DNA of 64,000 nt from Streptomyces sp. NBC_00306 (GTDB taxonomy: Bacteria > Actinomycetota > Actinomycetes > Streptomycetales > Streptomycetaceae). Shown one piece after another: positions 19,340 through 27,904 of this stretch. A program made the translations under genes and the position numbers. The stretch is from positions 3,658,001-3,722,000 of the forward strand of contig NZ_CP108032.1 in assembly GCF_036169555.1 (NCBI RefSeq). The letters are read 5' to 3'. Within the stretch, counting starts at the first letter, position 1; each line of letters begins with the position of its first letter. A model generated the notes under the pieces. The model saw only the letters and a program-made list of their open reading frames with translations, was not told where the DNA came from and did no database searches.

Positions 19340-20692
19340 GTGGTGGCAACCGTGAGGTCGTCGGAGCGAACCGGGCCGGTCGGGAGGGCGGGCCGGGCGG
19401 TCGGACGCGCCCTTCACCTGCCGTTCACCGGCACCGCCCGCGGCATCCGGAAAGCGACACACGCGCACGGCGCGGGCGAGTCGGGTCTCGGAAAACTGAT
19501 CGAGCTGCACGCGGTCAACGGCGCGGGCGATGTCATGATCACCGTCGCGCTGGCGACGACGGTCTTCTTCTCCGTGCCGACGGACGAGGCGCGCGGCCGG
19601 GTGGCGCTGTATCTGGCCATCACCATGGCGCCCTTCGCCCTGCTCGCCCCGGTCATCGGCCCGCTGCTGGACCGCATCCCGCACGGCCGGCGGGCGGCGA
19701 TGGCGGGCGCCATGCTCACCCGGGCGGTGCTCGCGGTGACGCTGTCCGGCGCGGTGGCGACGGGCGGCCTGGAGCTGTATCCGGCGGCGCTCGGGGTGCT
19801 GGTCGCGTCCAAGGCGTACGGCGTGGTGCGCAGCGCGGTCGTGCCACGTCTGCTGCCACCGGGGTTCTCGCTGGTCAAGGCGAACTCCCGGGTCACCCTT
19901 GCCGGGCTGCTGGCCACCGGGATCGCTGCGCCGATCGGGGTGGGGCTGCAGAAGATCGGGCCCGAGTGGCCTCTGTACGGGGCGTGTGCGCTGTTCCTGC
20001 TCGGCGCGTACTGGGCCTTCACCATGCCGCCGAAGGTGGACTCGGCGAAGGGTGAGGCCAAGGCGCACATGCTCACGCACGGGGAGAAGAAGCCGAGCCT
20101 GCGCACGGTCGGCCCCTCGGTGCTCCACGGTCTCCAGGCGAACGCGGCGTTCCGTGCCCTGTCCGGGTTCCTGATCTTCTTCCTCGCCTTCCTGCTGCGC
20201 GAGCATCCGCTGGCCGGGCAGAGCGCGGCGGTCTCGCTCGGGATCGTCGGCGTCGCCGCGGGTGTCGGCAACGCGCTCGGCACGACGGTCGGGGCCTGGC
20301 TGAAGTCACGCGGCCCCGAGGTGATCATCGCGACGGTGCTGGCGGTGGTGCTGGCGGCCGCGATCACCACGGCGGTGTTCTTCGGCGCGGGCATGGTGGC
20401 GGTGCTGGGCGCGTCGGCCGGTCTGTGCCAGGCGCTGGCGAAACTGTCGCTGGACGCGCTGATCCAGCGCGATGTGCCCGAGCAGGTCCGTACGTCCGCG
20501 TTCGCCCGCTCGGAGACGCTGCTCCAGATGGCGTGGGTGGTCGGCGGCGCGATCGGCATCGCGCTCCCGCTGAACGGCACGCTGGGCATGTCGGTGGCGG
20601 CGGGCATCGTGGGGGTGGGCGCGGCGCTGTCGGTACGGGGCCTGCTGACGGCGGCGCACCGGGGCGGCCACCCGCGGCCGAAGGTGGCGTAG
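19340..20692 (+). CDS. MFS transporter (putative)
   Basis: A 450-residue membrane protein, starting at GTG 19340 (GTG 19343 or 19352 also possible). An N-terminal cytosolic segment of about 50 residues is followed by about ten to twelve hydrophobic helices. VIGPLLDRIPHGRRAAM matches the MFS motif-A loop, and PRLLPPGFSLVKANSR lies in the central region. Substrate unknown. It is divergent from the DUF3027 gene. The 299-bp gap between them holds promoters but no gene that I can see. Confidence 0.78.
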   Translation: MVATVRSSERTGPVGRAGRAVGRALHLPFTGTARGIRKATHAHGAGESGLGKLIELHAVNGAGDVMITVALATTVFFSVPTDEARGRVALYLAITMAPFALLAPVIGPLLDRIPHGRRAAMAGAMLTRAVLAVTLSGAVATGGLELYPAALGVLVASKAYGVVRSAVVPRLLPPGFSLVKANSRVTLAGLLATGIAAPIGVGLQKIGPEWPLYGACALFLLGAYWAFTMPPKVDSAKGEAKAHMLTHGEKKPSLRTVGPSVLHGLQANAAFRALSGFLIFFLAFLLREHPLAGQSAAVSLGIVGVAAGVGNALGTTVGAWLKSRGPEVIIATVLAVVLAAAITTAVFFGAGMVAVLGASAGLCQALAKLSLDALIQRDVPEQVRTSAFARSETLLQMAWVVGGAIGIALPLNGTLGMSVAAGIVGVGAALSVRGLLTAAHRGGHPRPKVA

Positions 20693-20728
20693 GCCGCCGC
20701 CTCATGGCCCGGACCTCCGCCTGTCCGG

Positions 20729-20789
20729 CACAGGGCCCGCACATCCAGCCCGTCCGGCGATTGAGGACACGACCGAAGGACGTGCCCCC
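20729..20789. repeat. 61-bp direct repeat, copy 1 (family A element)
   Basis: Identical over 61 bp to 20931-20991. It contains the core CCGGCGATTGAGG (20754-20766), also the arm of the hairpins at 46.4-46.8 kb. A degenerate partner arm lies at 20834-20846. The whole 20693-21095 gap is made of such repeat debris and holds no gene. Confidence 0.9.
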
Positions 20790-20930
20790 AGCGACGGCGC
20801 GGGTGCCTGCGGGGCTCCGCCCCGAACCCCGCGCCTCAAACGCCGGCGAGGCTGAAATCCCGGACCCGCACTCCCGGCCTCGGGACATTCGGCCCGTCGG
20901 GCATTCGAGGGGCGCGTCCAGCCCGTAAGA

Positions 20931-20991
20931 CACAGGGCCCGCACATCCAGCCCGTCCGGCGATTGAGGACACGACCGAAGGACGTGCCCCC
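20931..20991. repeat. 61-bp direct repeat, copy 2 (family A element)
   Basis: A perfect copy of 20729-20789 with core CCGGCGATTGAGG at 20956-20968. It lies 105 bp before the DUF2771-type lipoprotein gene. Confidence 0.9.
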
Positions 20992-21095
20992 GCGCCTCAC
21001 ACCGGCGAGATCGCGGTCAACGCGTACCGCGGGCAATTCGGGCGACACGCCACCCCCGCGCCGACCCGCGCCCCCGGCCCGATAGCCTTTCGGCC

Positions 21096-21575
21096 ATGAC
21101 CGCTGCGTTCTTCTCCGGCAAGCGCCGCCGTGCTGCTGCCGCCGTCGGTGCCGTCTCCGCCGGGCTCCTCGTCCTCTCCGCCTGCGACAAGCCGACACCG
21201 CTCGCGACCGTCACGGTCGGGACGAACTCGGTCAGCACCGAGGCGGCCTGCTACAACGACGGTGACGCCATCAAGGAGTCCCTGATCCAGGGCTGCCTGA
21301 ACAAGAAGGACGGCAAGACCGTCAAGGTCGCGATGGACGACAAGGTCCGCTTCGGCGTCGACCCCGAGATCGCCGACAACGGCTGGACCCTGTTCATCGG
21401 CGGCCAGCAGGCCGAGCAGGAGCCGTACAAGAAGACGTACCGGACCATCCCCGGCAACGCGTTCTTCGCCTCGCAGACCGGCGAGACCACGAACAAGGCC
21501 CAGGTCAGCATCGTGGAGACGGACGGCAAGAAGCTCGTCGGGATCTGGCACTTCACCCTCGAGAAGACCTCCTGA
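21096..21575 (+). CDS. DUF2771-type lipoprotein
   Basis: A 159-residue protein. A basic N-terminus and hydrophobic segment end in the lipobox VLSAC (Cys near residue 30). The mature domain contains VGTNSVSTEAACYNDG and GWTLFIGGQQ, then a short beta-rich C-terminus ending WHFTLEKTS. I associate this pattern and gene position (between an MFS gene and mqnB) with the actinobacterial DUF2771 family, whose role is unknown. It lies 16 nt before mqnB and may be cotranscribed. Confidence 0.72.
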   Translation: MTAAFFSGKRRRAAAAVGAVSAGLLVLSACDKPTPLATVTVGTNSVSTEAACYNDGDAIKESLIQGCLNKKDGKTVKVAMDDKVRFGVDPEIADNGWTLFIGGQQAEQEPYKKTYRTIPGNAFFASQTGETTNKAQVSIVETDGKKLVGIWHFTLEKTS

Positions 21576-21591
21576 CCCCAGGAGCAAGGCT

Positions 21592-22398
21592 GTGCGCGTA
21601 CTTGTCGTGACCGCGGTGGCGGCGGAGGCCGGATCGGTCGCCGCCGGCCTCGCAGGTTTCGCGGACGGGAGTCCGCGGACCCTGCCGGGCGGCTACGCGC
21701 TGACGCGGTACGCGCGCCCCGCGACCGGCGCGCAGACCCCGGCCGTACTCGTGGACGTCCTCGCGGCCGGCGTGGGTCCCGCGGCGGCGGCGGCAGCGAC
21801 GGCGACCGCCCTGACCGCTCGGACACACGAGCAGGCACAGGCGCTGACGGCGGGACCCGCACAGGCACCATCTGACGCTCGCGGCACCCTCCCGCCCTAC
21901 GACATGGTCGTCTCCGCCGGCATCGGCGGAGGTTTCCCGCCCCGCGCCCCGCTCGGCACGGTCGTCGTCGCCGACGAGATCATCGCCGCCGATCTGGGCG
22001 CCGAGACCCCCGACGGATACCTCCCCGTCGACGAGCTCGGATTCGGCCGCACCGCCCATCTCCCGCCCTCCGGGCTGCCGGGCCGCGCCGCGAAGCTGCT
22101 GGAGGCCGGCGGGCTGCCGCATCTCGTCGCTCCCGTGCTCACCGTCTCCACGGTGACCGGCACCGCGCGCCGGGCCGATGAGCTGACCGCGCGTCACCCC
22201 CGCGCCGGAGCCGAGGCGATGGAGGGGTTCGGGGTCGCCGAGGCCGCCGCCGCCCACGCTCTGCCCGTCCTGGAGATCCGTGCGGTCTCCAACCCCGTCG
22301 GCCCGCGCGACCGCGAGGCCTGGCGCATCAAAGAGGCCCTGGACTCCCTGCGGCAGGCCTTCCAGCTGCTCACACCCCTGTTCGAGGAGTCGCCGTGA
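21592..22398 (+). CDS. mqnB: Futalosine hydrolase
   Basis: A 268-residue member of the nucleoside phosphorylase/hydrolase fold: LVVTAVAAEAGSV at the N-terminus, VSAGIGGGFPPRAPLGTVVVADEI in the middle, and GAEAMEGFGVAEAA (about residues 203-216) giving the catalytic-pocket Glu/Met region. MqnB removes hypoxanthine from futalosine in the alternative menaquinone pathway used by Streptomyces. The GTG start has AGGAG 7 nt upstream. The stop overlaps the start of mqnD by 4 bp, so translation is coupled. Confidence 0.93.
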   Translation: MRVLVVTAVAAEAGSVAAGLAGFADGSPRTLPGGYALTRYARPATGAQTPAVLVDVLAAGVGPAAAAAATATALTARTHEQAQALTAGPAQAPSDARGTLPPYDMVVSAGIGGGFPPRAPLGTVVVADEIIAADLGAETPDGYLPVDELGFGRTAHLPPSGLPGRAAKLLEAGGLPHLVAPVLTVSTVTGTARRADELTARHPRAGAEAMEGFGVAEAAAAHALPVLEIRAVSNPVGPRDREAWRIKEALDSLRQAFQLLTPLFEESP

Positions 22399-23240
22399 CC
22401 CTGCAGATCGCGTACTCACCCTGCCCGAACGACACGTTCGTCTTCGAGGCGTGGGCGCACGGCCGGGTGCCGGGCGCGCCCGGTGTCGATGTCACCTTCG
22501 CGGACATCGACATCACCAACGGCATGGCGGAGCGCGGCGAGTCCGACATCCTCAAGGTCTCCTACGCCGTACTGCCGTGGGTGCTCGACGAGTACACCCT
22601 GCTCCCCTGCGGCGGGGCGCTCGGCCGCGGCTGCGGTCCGCTGGTGCTGACCCGTGAGCCGGGTGTGGACCTGCGGGGGAAGACGGTCGCGGTGCCGAGC
22701 GAGCGCTCCACCGCGTATCTGCTGTTCCGGCTGTGGACCGCGGACCTCGTGCCGGGAGGCGTCGGCGAGGTCGTCGTGATGCCGTTCCACGAGATCATGC
22801 CCGCCGTGCGCGACGGCAAGGTGGACGCCGGACTGGTCATCCACGAGGCGCGCTTCACCTACCAGAGCTACGGGCTGCACTGCCTCGCCGACATGGGCGA
22901 GCACTGGGAGTCCACCACCGGGCTGCCCATCCCGCTGGGCGCGATCATCGCCAAGCGGTCGCTGGGCGCCGGGACTCTGCGGCAGCTGGCCGAGTCGATC
23001 CGTACGTCGGTCCGCATGGCCTGGGACGATCCCGCGGCCTCCCGCACCTACGTACTGGAGCACGCCCAGGAGATGGATCCGGCGGTTGCCGATCAGCACA
23101 TCGGGCTCTACGTCAACGAGTTCACCGCCGACCTCGGCGAGGACGGCTACGCCGCAGTGCGGGGGCTGCTGACACGCGCGGCGGCCGAGGGGCTGGTACC
23201 GCCCCTCGGCCGCGATGCGCTGGGTTTCGTCGACAACTGA
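22395..23240 (+). CDS. mqnD: 1,4-dihydroxy-6-naphthoate synthase
   Basis: A 281-residue periplasmic-binding-protein-like enzyme. The family signature SPCPNDTF is at residues 8-15, followed by ADIDITNGMAERGE and KVSYAVLPWVLDEY. MqnD converts cyclic dehypoxanthine futalosine to 1,4-dihydroxy-6-naphthoate, the naphthoquinone precursor of menaquinone. Translationally coupled to mqnB (GTGA overlap). mqnA and mqnC are not in this window. It converges on the cold-shock gene with only 33 bp between stops. Confidence 0.94.
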   Translation: MTLQIAYSPCPNDTFVFEAWAHGRVPGAPGVDVTFADIDITNGMAERGESDILKVSYAVLPWVLDEYTLLPCGGALGRGCGPLVLTREPGVDLRGKTVAVPSERSTAYLLFRLWTADLVPGGVGEVVVMPFHEIMPAVRDGKVDAGLVIHEARFTYQSYGLHCLADMGEHWESTTGLPIPLGAIIAKRSLGAGTLRQLAESIRTSVRMAWDDPAASRTYVLEHAQEMDPAVADQHIGLYVNEFTADLGEDGYAAVRGLLTRAAAEGLVPPLGRDALGFVDN

Positions 23241-23273
23241 CGGGGCCCGGCGGCCCGGTCCGAAGGACAGCCC

Positions 23274-23657
23274 TCAGACGTCCAGCTGGTCCGCCACGGC
23301 GCGCAGCAGGCCGGCGATCTTCTTGCCGTGCACCTTGTCGGGGTAGCGGCCGCGCTCCAGCATCGGTGTGATGTTCTCCAGCAGCGTCGTCAGGTCCTGG
23401 ACGATGGAGGCCAGCTCATCGGGCTTGCGGCGCTGTGCCGCCGCCACGGACGGGGTGGGGTCGAGAATCGTCACCGACAGAGCCTGGTCGCCGCGCTGAC
23501 CCGCGACCACGCCGAACTCGACACGCTGACCGGGCTTGAGCGCCTCCACCCCGGCGGGCAGAACCGACGAGTGCACGAAGACGTCGCCGCCGTCGTCGCG
23601 GGAGAGAAAGCCGAAGCCCTTCTCGCTGTTGAACCACTTGACCTTGCCGGTAGGCAC
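23274..23657 (-). CDS. Cold-shock domain protein with C-terminal extension
   Basis: A 127-residue protein. Residues 1-65 are a cold-shock OB-fold with both RNA-binding motifs: KVKWFNSEKGFGFLS (RNP1 FGF) and DVFVHSSVL (RNP2 VFVH). The remaining approximately 60 residues (DELASIVQDLTTLLENITPML...) form a helical extension not present in 67-residue Csp proteins. GTG 23657 is preferred, with GAGG 6 nt upstream, over a longer frame. A nucleic-acid chaperone role is by family. Confidence 0.9.
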   Translation of the reverse strand: MPTGKVKWFNSEKGFGFLSRDDGGDVFVHSSVLPAGVEALKPGQRVEFGVVAGQRGDQALSVTILDPTPSVAAAQRRKPDELASIVQDLTTLLENITPMLERGRYPDKVHGKKIAGLLRAVADQLDV

Positions 23658-23836
23658 GTCTGTCCTCGTCCTCGTACTCTTGGGGCGCTGGGGCACCGGA
23701 AGATGGGCGCCGAAAAACGGCTCTGGATAGCACTACAGCGGGTCGCCTGACCCGCCACCCCCAAGGCTAATGGTCCAGGGGCCGGTGACAAGACGTCGCC
23801 GATCGGTTCCTACGCGCAGGGAACTACCCTGGCCGG

Positions 23837-24109
23837 ATGACTGCTACTCCTCCCGCCCCCGGTGACGGGCTGGTCCGTGCCGGTGCCATCGTCTTCATCG
23901 TCGGCGCGGTCGCCACACTGGTCACGGTGGCACCGTTGTTCCTCGGCACCGAGCCGTTCCCGTCCCTCGCGTACGCGGTCTGCATGCTGATGGGCGTCGG
24001 CTTCCTGATCGCCGCCGCCGGTGTGCTGCGCTCCATCGCGGTGCAGCGCCGCGCGGCCAGGTCGGCACAGGCGGCGCATACACCTCAGGCGGCCCGTCCC
24101 GCCGCGTAG
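23837..24109 (+). CDS. Small two-helix membrane protein
   Basis: A 90-residue protein with two transmembrane helices (LVRAGAIVFIVGAVATLVTV and LAYAVCMLMGVGFLIAAAGV) and a basic, Ala-rich tail. No family recognised. Its 3' end overlaps the end of the convergent HAD phosphatase gene by 25 bp. Confidence 0.65.
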   Translation: MTATPPAPGDGLVRAGAIVFIVGAVATLVTVAPLFLGTEPFPSLAYAVCMLMGVGFLIAAAGVLRSIAVQRRAARSAQAAHTPQAARPAA

Positions 24110-24756
24110 TCGCGCAGCCAGGCCGGGAACGTCATGAGGTCGTCGAGCACCACGTCCGCGCCGGCTTCCCGCAGTTCATCAGCGGTGCACGGGCCCGTCG
24201 GCACCGCGACGGACAGCGCCCGCGCGGTGCGCGCGCCGCGCACGTCGCCCGTGTGGTCGCCGACGTACACCCGCGCGCCGTGCTCCCGCAGCGCCTCCCC
24301 CTTGGCCTCCGCCCACAGCCAGCCGATCACCGCGTCCGGCTCGATGCCCAGGTGCGCGAGGTGGAGCTTGGCGTTCGGCTCGTGCTTGGCGGTGACGACG
24401 ATCGCGCGGCCGCCGAGCTCCTGGACCGCGGTCACCGCCTCGCGGGCGCCGGGCATGGCGAGGGTCGGCCCGATCGCGTACGTGGGGTAGAGCTCGCGGT
24501 ACCGGTCGCCCATGGCCTGGATCTGCCGGTCGGGGAACCAGTGCGCCAACTCCTGCTCCAGCGGCGGGCCGAGCCGGGTGACGGCCAGGTCCGCGTCGAT
24601 CCACACGCCCGTCTCCGCCGCGAGCGCACGGTAGGCGGCGTGGATGCCCGGGCGGGAGTCGATCAGCGTCATATCGAGGTCGAACCCCACGGTGAGGGGG
24701 CCTTCGGGACGGTCCGGGGACGCGGGCGACGGGCCGGATGATGGGTGCGATGCCAT
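24085..24756 (-). CDS. HAD-superfamily hydrolase (phosphoglycolate-phosphatase-like)
   Basis: A 223-residue HAD phosphatase with all four motifs: DLDMTLIDS (motif I, nucleophile Asp), VVTAKHE (motif II), a Lys in EAKGEALREHG (motif III) and VGDHTGDVRGA (motif IV). The alpha-helical cap between motifs I and II fits the Gph/beta-PGM group. The substrate is unknown. I chose ATG 24756. A TTG at 24807 would add 17 residues but falls inside the candidate iron box of the divergent transporter operon, which argues against it. Confidence 0.85.
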   Translation of the reverse strand: MASHPSSGPSPASPDRPEGPLTVGFDLDMTLIDSRPGIHAAYRALAAETGVWIDADLAVTRLGPPLEQELAHWFPDRQIQAMGDRYRELYPTYAIGPTLAMPGAREAVTAVQELGGRAIVVTAKHEPNAKLHLAHLGIEPDAVIGWLWAEAKGEALREHGARVYVGDHTGDVRGARTARALSVAVPTGPCTADELREAGADVVLDDLMTFPAWLRDYAAGRAA

Positions 24757-24799
24757 AGGACCATTGTGCCCATCGGGCCGCGCGGACCCTTCCGTAGAC

Positions 24800-24818
24800 T
24801 CAGCCAAGCCTTACCAAA
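24800..24818. promoter_or_regulatory. Candidate iron box (DmdR/IdeR-type operator)
   Basis: On the minus strand TTTGGTAAGGCTTGGCTGA matches 13 of 19 positions of the actinobacterial iron-box consensus TTAGGTTAGGCTAACCTAA. It lies 26 bp before the first permease gene of a siderophore-type importer, the expected place for iron repression by DmdR1. Confidence 0.55.
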
Positions 24819-24843
24819 CCTCTGTCCCGTTCGATTGGTCCCC

Positions 24844-25854
24844 ATGTCAGCCAGACGCGCGCTTGCGGTCCGCCGCATCGGCTGGACGGCCGCCGCCGTC
24901 GCGGCCCTGCTGTTCGCGATCCTGCTCAGCCTCGCGGTGGGCGCGCGGGCGATCGCGCCGACGGCCGTACTCGACGCCCTGCTGTACGGCGGGCACAGCG
25001 ACGCCGCCGAGGTCGTCCGCGAACTGCGCGTCCCGCGCACCCTGATCGGCCTGATGGTCGGCGCGGCGCTCGCCCTGGCCGGCACGGTCCTCCAGGGCAT
25101 CACCCGCAACCCGATCGCCGACCCCGGCATCCTCGGCATCAGCCAGGGCGCCTCGGTGAGCGTGGTCCTCGCCATCGCCTTCGCGGGGATCCACACGCTG
25201 ACCGGGTACGTCTGGTTCGCCTTCGCCGGCGCGGCAGTCGCGTCCGTCGCGGTGTACGCGATCGCCGCGAGCGGCAGGGGCGGCGCGACCCCCGTGAAGC
25301 TGGCGCTCGGGGGCGCGGCCATCAACGCGCTGCTGGTGTCGGTGACGATGGCCGTGCTCACGACGAAGGCGGCGACGCTGGAGGAGTTCCGGTTCTGGCA
25401 GGTGGGGTCCGTGGCCGGCCGGGACGCGGAAGTCGTCGGCCAGGTCTGGCCGTTCCTGCTGGTGGGCACGGTGCTGGTCGTCTCGGTGGCGCGGGGTCTC
25501 GACGCGCTGGCGCTCGGCGAGGACGTGGCGAAGGGGCTCGGCCAGAACGTGGCGACCGTGCGGATCGTGGGCGGGGTGGGCGCGACGGTGCTCACCGGCG
25601 TGGCGGTCGCGGCGGCCGGCCCGATCGCGTTCGTAGGCCTCGCGGTGCCGCACATCGCCCGCGCGATCGTGGGCGGCGACCACCGCTGGGTGCTGCCGAT
25701 GGCCGCGCTGATCGGCCCGGTGATGCTGCTGGTGTCGGACGTGATCGGCCGGATCGTGTTCCCACCCGGGGAGATCCCGGCGGGTGTGATGACGGCCCTG
25801 ATCGGCGTTCCGTTCCTGGTCGCCCTGGTCCGCCGCAAGGCGGTCCCGGCGTGA
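24844..25854 (+). CDS. Siderophore ABC transporter permease 1 (FecCD family)
   Basis: A 336-residue FecCD/BtuC-type permease with about ten membrane helices. RVPRTLIGLMVGAALALAG, GILGISQGAS and the closing VFPPGEIPAGVMTALIGVPF are family signatures. It pairs with the second permease to form the membrane channel for ferric siderophores. First gene of a three-gene operon with the second permease and ATPase, preceded by a candidate iron box. No substrate-binding lipoprotein gene is adjacent. Confidence 0.9.
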   Translation: MSARRALAVRRIGWTAAAVAALLFAILLSLAVGARAIAPTAVLDALLYGGHSDAAEVVRELRVPRTLIGLMVGAALALAGTVLQGITRNPIADPGILGISQGASVSVVLAIAFAGIHTLTGYVWFAFAGAAVASVAVYAIAASGRGGATPVKLALGGAAINALLVSVTMAVLTTKAATLEEFRFWQVGSVAGRDAEVVGQVWPFLLVGTVLVVSVARGLDALALGEDVAKGLGQNVATVRIVGGVGATVLTGVAVAAAGPIAFVGLAVPHIARAIVGGDHRWVLPMAALIGPVMLLVSDVIGRIVFPPGEIPAGVMTALIGVPFLVALVRRKAVPA

Positions 25855-25981
25855 GCGCGACCCTCCGCCGGGGCGGCGCCGACCGGTCCGGCCACCGCAC
25901 CCGTGACCGCGACGCCCTCAGCCGCAGCACCCTTACCCGCCACGCCTGTTCCCGCACCACCCACCGCGCAGGGGCCACGAC

Positions 25982-27037
25982 ATGAGCAGCACCACCGTCC
26001 GCCCCCCGGGGTACGCCCTGGTGCGAGCCGGGCGTGGCTCGTACCTCCTGCACCGGCGCGCCGCCGTCACCGCCGCCGCGCTCGCTGTGGCGCTCGCCGT
26101 CGTCTGCGTCGCCTACCTCTGCGTGGGCCAGAGCTTCGTCGCGCCCGGTGAGGTCGTCCGGGTGCTCCTCGGCCGCCCCTCCGCGGACGAACTGGTCGTC
26201 GGCACGCTGCGGCTGCCCCGGATGACCGTCGGGCTGCTCGTCGGCGCCGCCTTCGGCATCGCGGGCGCGCTCATCCAGACCGTCGCCCGCAACCCGCTCG
26301 CCAGCCCCGACATCATCGGGATCAGCCAGGGCGCGAGCGCGCTCACGGTCGGGGCGATGACCTTCGGGCTCACCTCGTACACCGTCCTGCCCTACCTCTC
26401 GGTCGCCGGCGGTATGGCGGCCGCCGCGCTCGTCTATGTCTTCGCCTGGCGGGGCGGTCTGCACGCCACCCGCTTCGTCCTCATCGGCATCGGCTTCGCG
26501 ATCGCGCTGCGCTCGGTCACCACGCTCTTCCTGACGAAGGGCGACGTGCTCGTCGCCCAGCAGGCCCAGATCTGGATGACCGGTTCGCTCAACGGCCGTG
26601 GCTGGGAGGAGGCGGCGCCCCTCGGCCGGCTGCTTCTCGCGCTGGTCCCGGCGATCCTGTGGGCGGCCCGCGCCCAGCGGACCGTCTCCCTGGACGACGA
26701 CACCGCGACCGCGCTCGGCGTCCGGCTGGGCCGCGTACGTCTCGGGCTCGTCCTCGTCGGTGTGGTGCTCGCGTCCGTGGCGACCGGCGCCGCCGGACCG
26801 GTCGACTTCGTGGCCCTGCTCGCGCCGCAGATCGCCCGCCGGATGACGCGGACCGCGCAGATCCCGCTGCTGTCTTCCGCCTTGATGGGCGCGGTGATCG
26901 TCGTGCTCGCCGATCTCCTCGCCCGGAAACTTCTCGCGCCCACCGAACTGCCGGTGGGCGTGCTGACGGCCGCCGTCGGCGCCCCGTACCTGATCTGGCT
27001 CATCGTCCGGAGCCGTACCGCTGGAGGAACGTCGTGA
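25982..27037 (+). CDS. Siderophore ABC transporter permease 2 (FecCD family)
   Basis: A 351-residue FecCD permease, distinct from but homologous to permease 1: LRLPRMTVGLLVGAAFGIAGALIQ, DIIGISQGAS, and LLAPTELPVGVLTAAVGAPY at the end. The ATG at 25982 has AGGGG 7 nt upstream. The 127-bp gap after permease 1 contains no separate gene. Its stop overlaps the GTG start of the ATPase gene by 4 bp. Confidence 0.9.
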   Translation: MSSTTVRPPGYALVRAGRGSYLLHRRAAVTAAALAVALAVVCVAYLCVGQSFVAPGEVVRVLLGRPSADELVVGTLRLPRMTVGLLVGAAFGIAGALIQTVARNPLASPDIIGISQGASALTVGAMTFGLTSYTVLPYLSVAGGMAAAALVYVFAWRGGLHATRFVLIGIGFAIALRSVTTLFLTKGDVLVAQQAQIWMTGSLNGRGWEEAAPLGRLLLALVPAILWAARAQRTVSLDDDTATALGVRLGRVRLGLVLVGVVLASVATGAAGPVDFVALLAPQIARRMTRTAQIPLLSSALMGAVIVVLADLLARKLLAPTELPVGVLTAAVGAPYLIWLIVRSRTAGGTS

Positions 27038-27882
27038 GCAGGCTCACCGCGCGCGGGCTGACGCTCGCCTACGAGGACCGCACGGTCGTCCACGATCTCG
27101 ACCTGGCCGTCCCCGACGGGAAGGTGACGGTGATCGTCGGCCCGAATGCCTGTGGCAAGTCCACGACACTGCGCGCGCTCGGCCGGCTGCTCAGGCCGAA
27201 AGGCGGGGCCGTCCTGCTCGACGGCGACGAGCTCGCGAAGATCCCGACGAAGCGGATCGCGCAGTCGATCGGACTGCTGCCGCAGTCTCCCGTCGCCCCC
27301 GAGGCCATCACCGTCGCCGATCTCGTCTCACGCGGCCGTCAGCCCCACCAGGCCTGGTGGAAGCAGTGGTCGCAGGAGGACGAGCGGGCGGTCACGGACG
27401 CGATGGCGCGCACCGATGTGACCGCTCTGGCGGAGCGTTGCGTTGACGAGCTCTCCGGCGGCCAGCGCCAGCGGGTGTGGATCGCGATGGCGCTGGCCCA
27501 GGAGACGGACCTGCTGCTGCTCGACGAGCCGACGACGTTCCTCGACATCGCTCACCAGGTGGAGGTCCTCGACCTGATGCGCCGGCTCAACCACGAGCGC
27601 GGCCGCACGGTCGTCGCCGTGCTCCACGATCTCAACCAGGCGGCCCGGTACGCCGATCACCTGGTCGCGATGAAGGCGGGCCGGATCGTCGCGGAGGGGC
27701 ATCCCTCGCAGGTCGTCACGGCCGCGCTGGTACGCGAGGTCTTCGGCCTGGAGTCGGTGGTGGTCCCGGACCCGGTGACGGGTTCGCCGCTGGTGGTACC
27801 GGGTAGTCCGTGGTCGGCCGGGACCGGGGACCGCGTCCCGGCGCAGTCCGAGAGCACCGGTCCGGTCGGCCGCACGTCCTGA
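27034..27882 (+). CDS. Siderophore ABC transporter ATP-binding protein (FepC-like)
   Basis: A 282-residue ABC ATPase: Walker A GPNACGKS (36-43), signature LSGGQ (140-144), Walker B LLLLDEP (160-166), and the H-loop VLHDLNQA. The sequence is typical of FepC/FhuC proteins that energise ferric-siderophore import. The GTG start has GGAGG 6 nt upstream and is coupled to permease 2. The C-terminal approximately 30 residues (after VPDPVTGSPLVVPG) are a low-complexity tail. Confidence 0.93.
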   Translation: MSRLTARGLTLAYEDRTVVHDLDLAVPDGKVTVIVGPNACGKSTTLRALGRLLRPKGGAVLLDGDELAKIPTKRIAQSIGLLPQSPVAPEAITVADLVSRGRQPHQAWWKQWSQEDERAVTDAMARTDVTALAERCVDELSGGQRQRVWIAMALAQETDLLLLDEPTTFLDIAHQVEVLDLMRRLNHERGRTVVAVLHDLNQAARYADHLVAMKAGRIVAEGHPSQVVTAALVREVFGLESVVVPDPVTGSPLVVPGSPWSAGTGDRVPAQSESTGPVGRTS

Positions 27883-27904
27883 CCACCGCCGGCCCCCGCA
27901 CGGC

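Noticed and set aside
24757..24807. TTG 24807 as the HAD phosphatase start
   Set aside because: It falls inside the candidate iron box of the divergent siderophore operon and has no well-spaced ribosome site.
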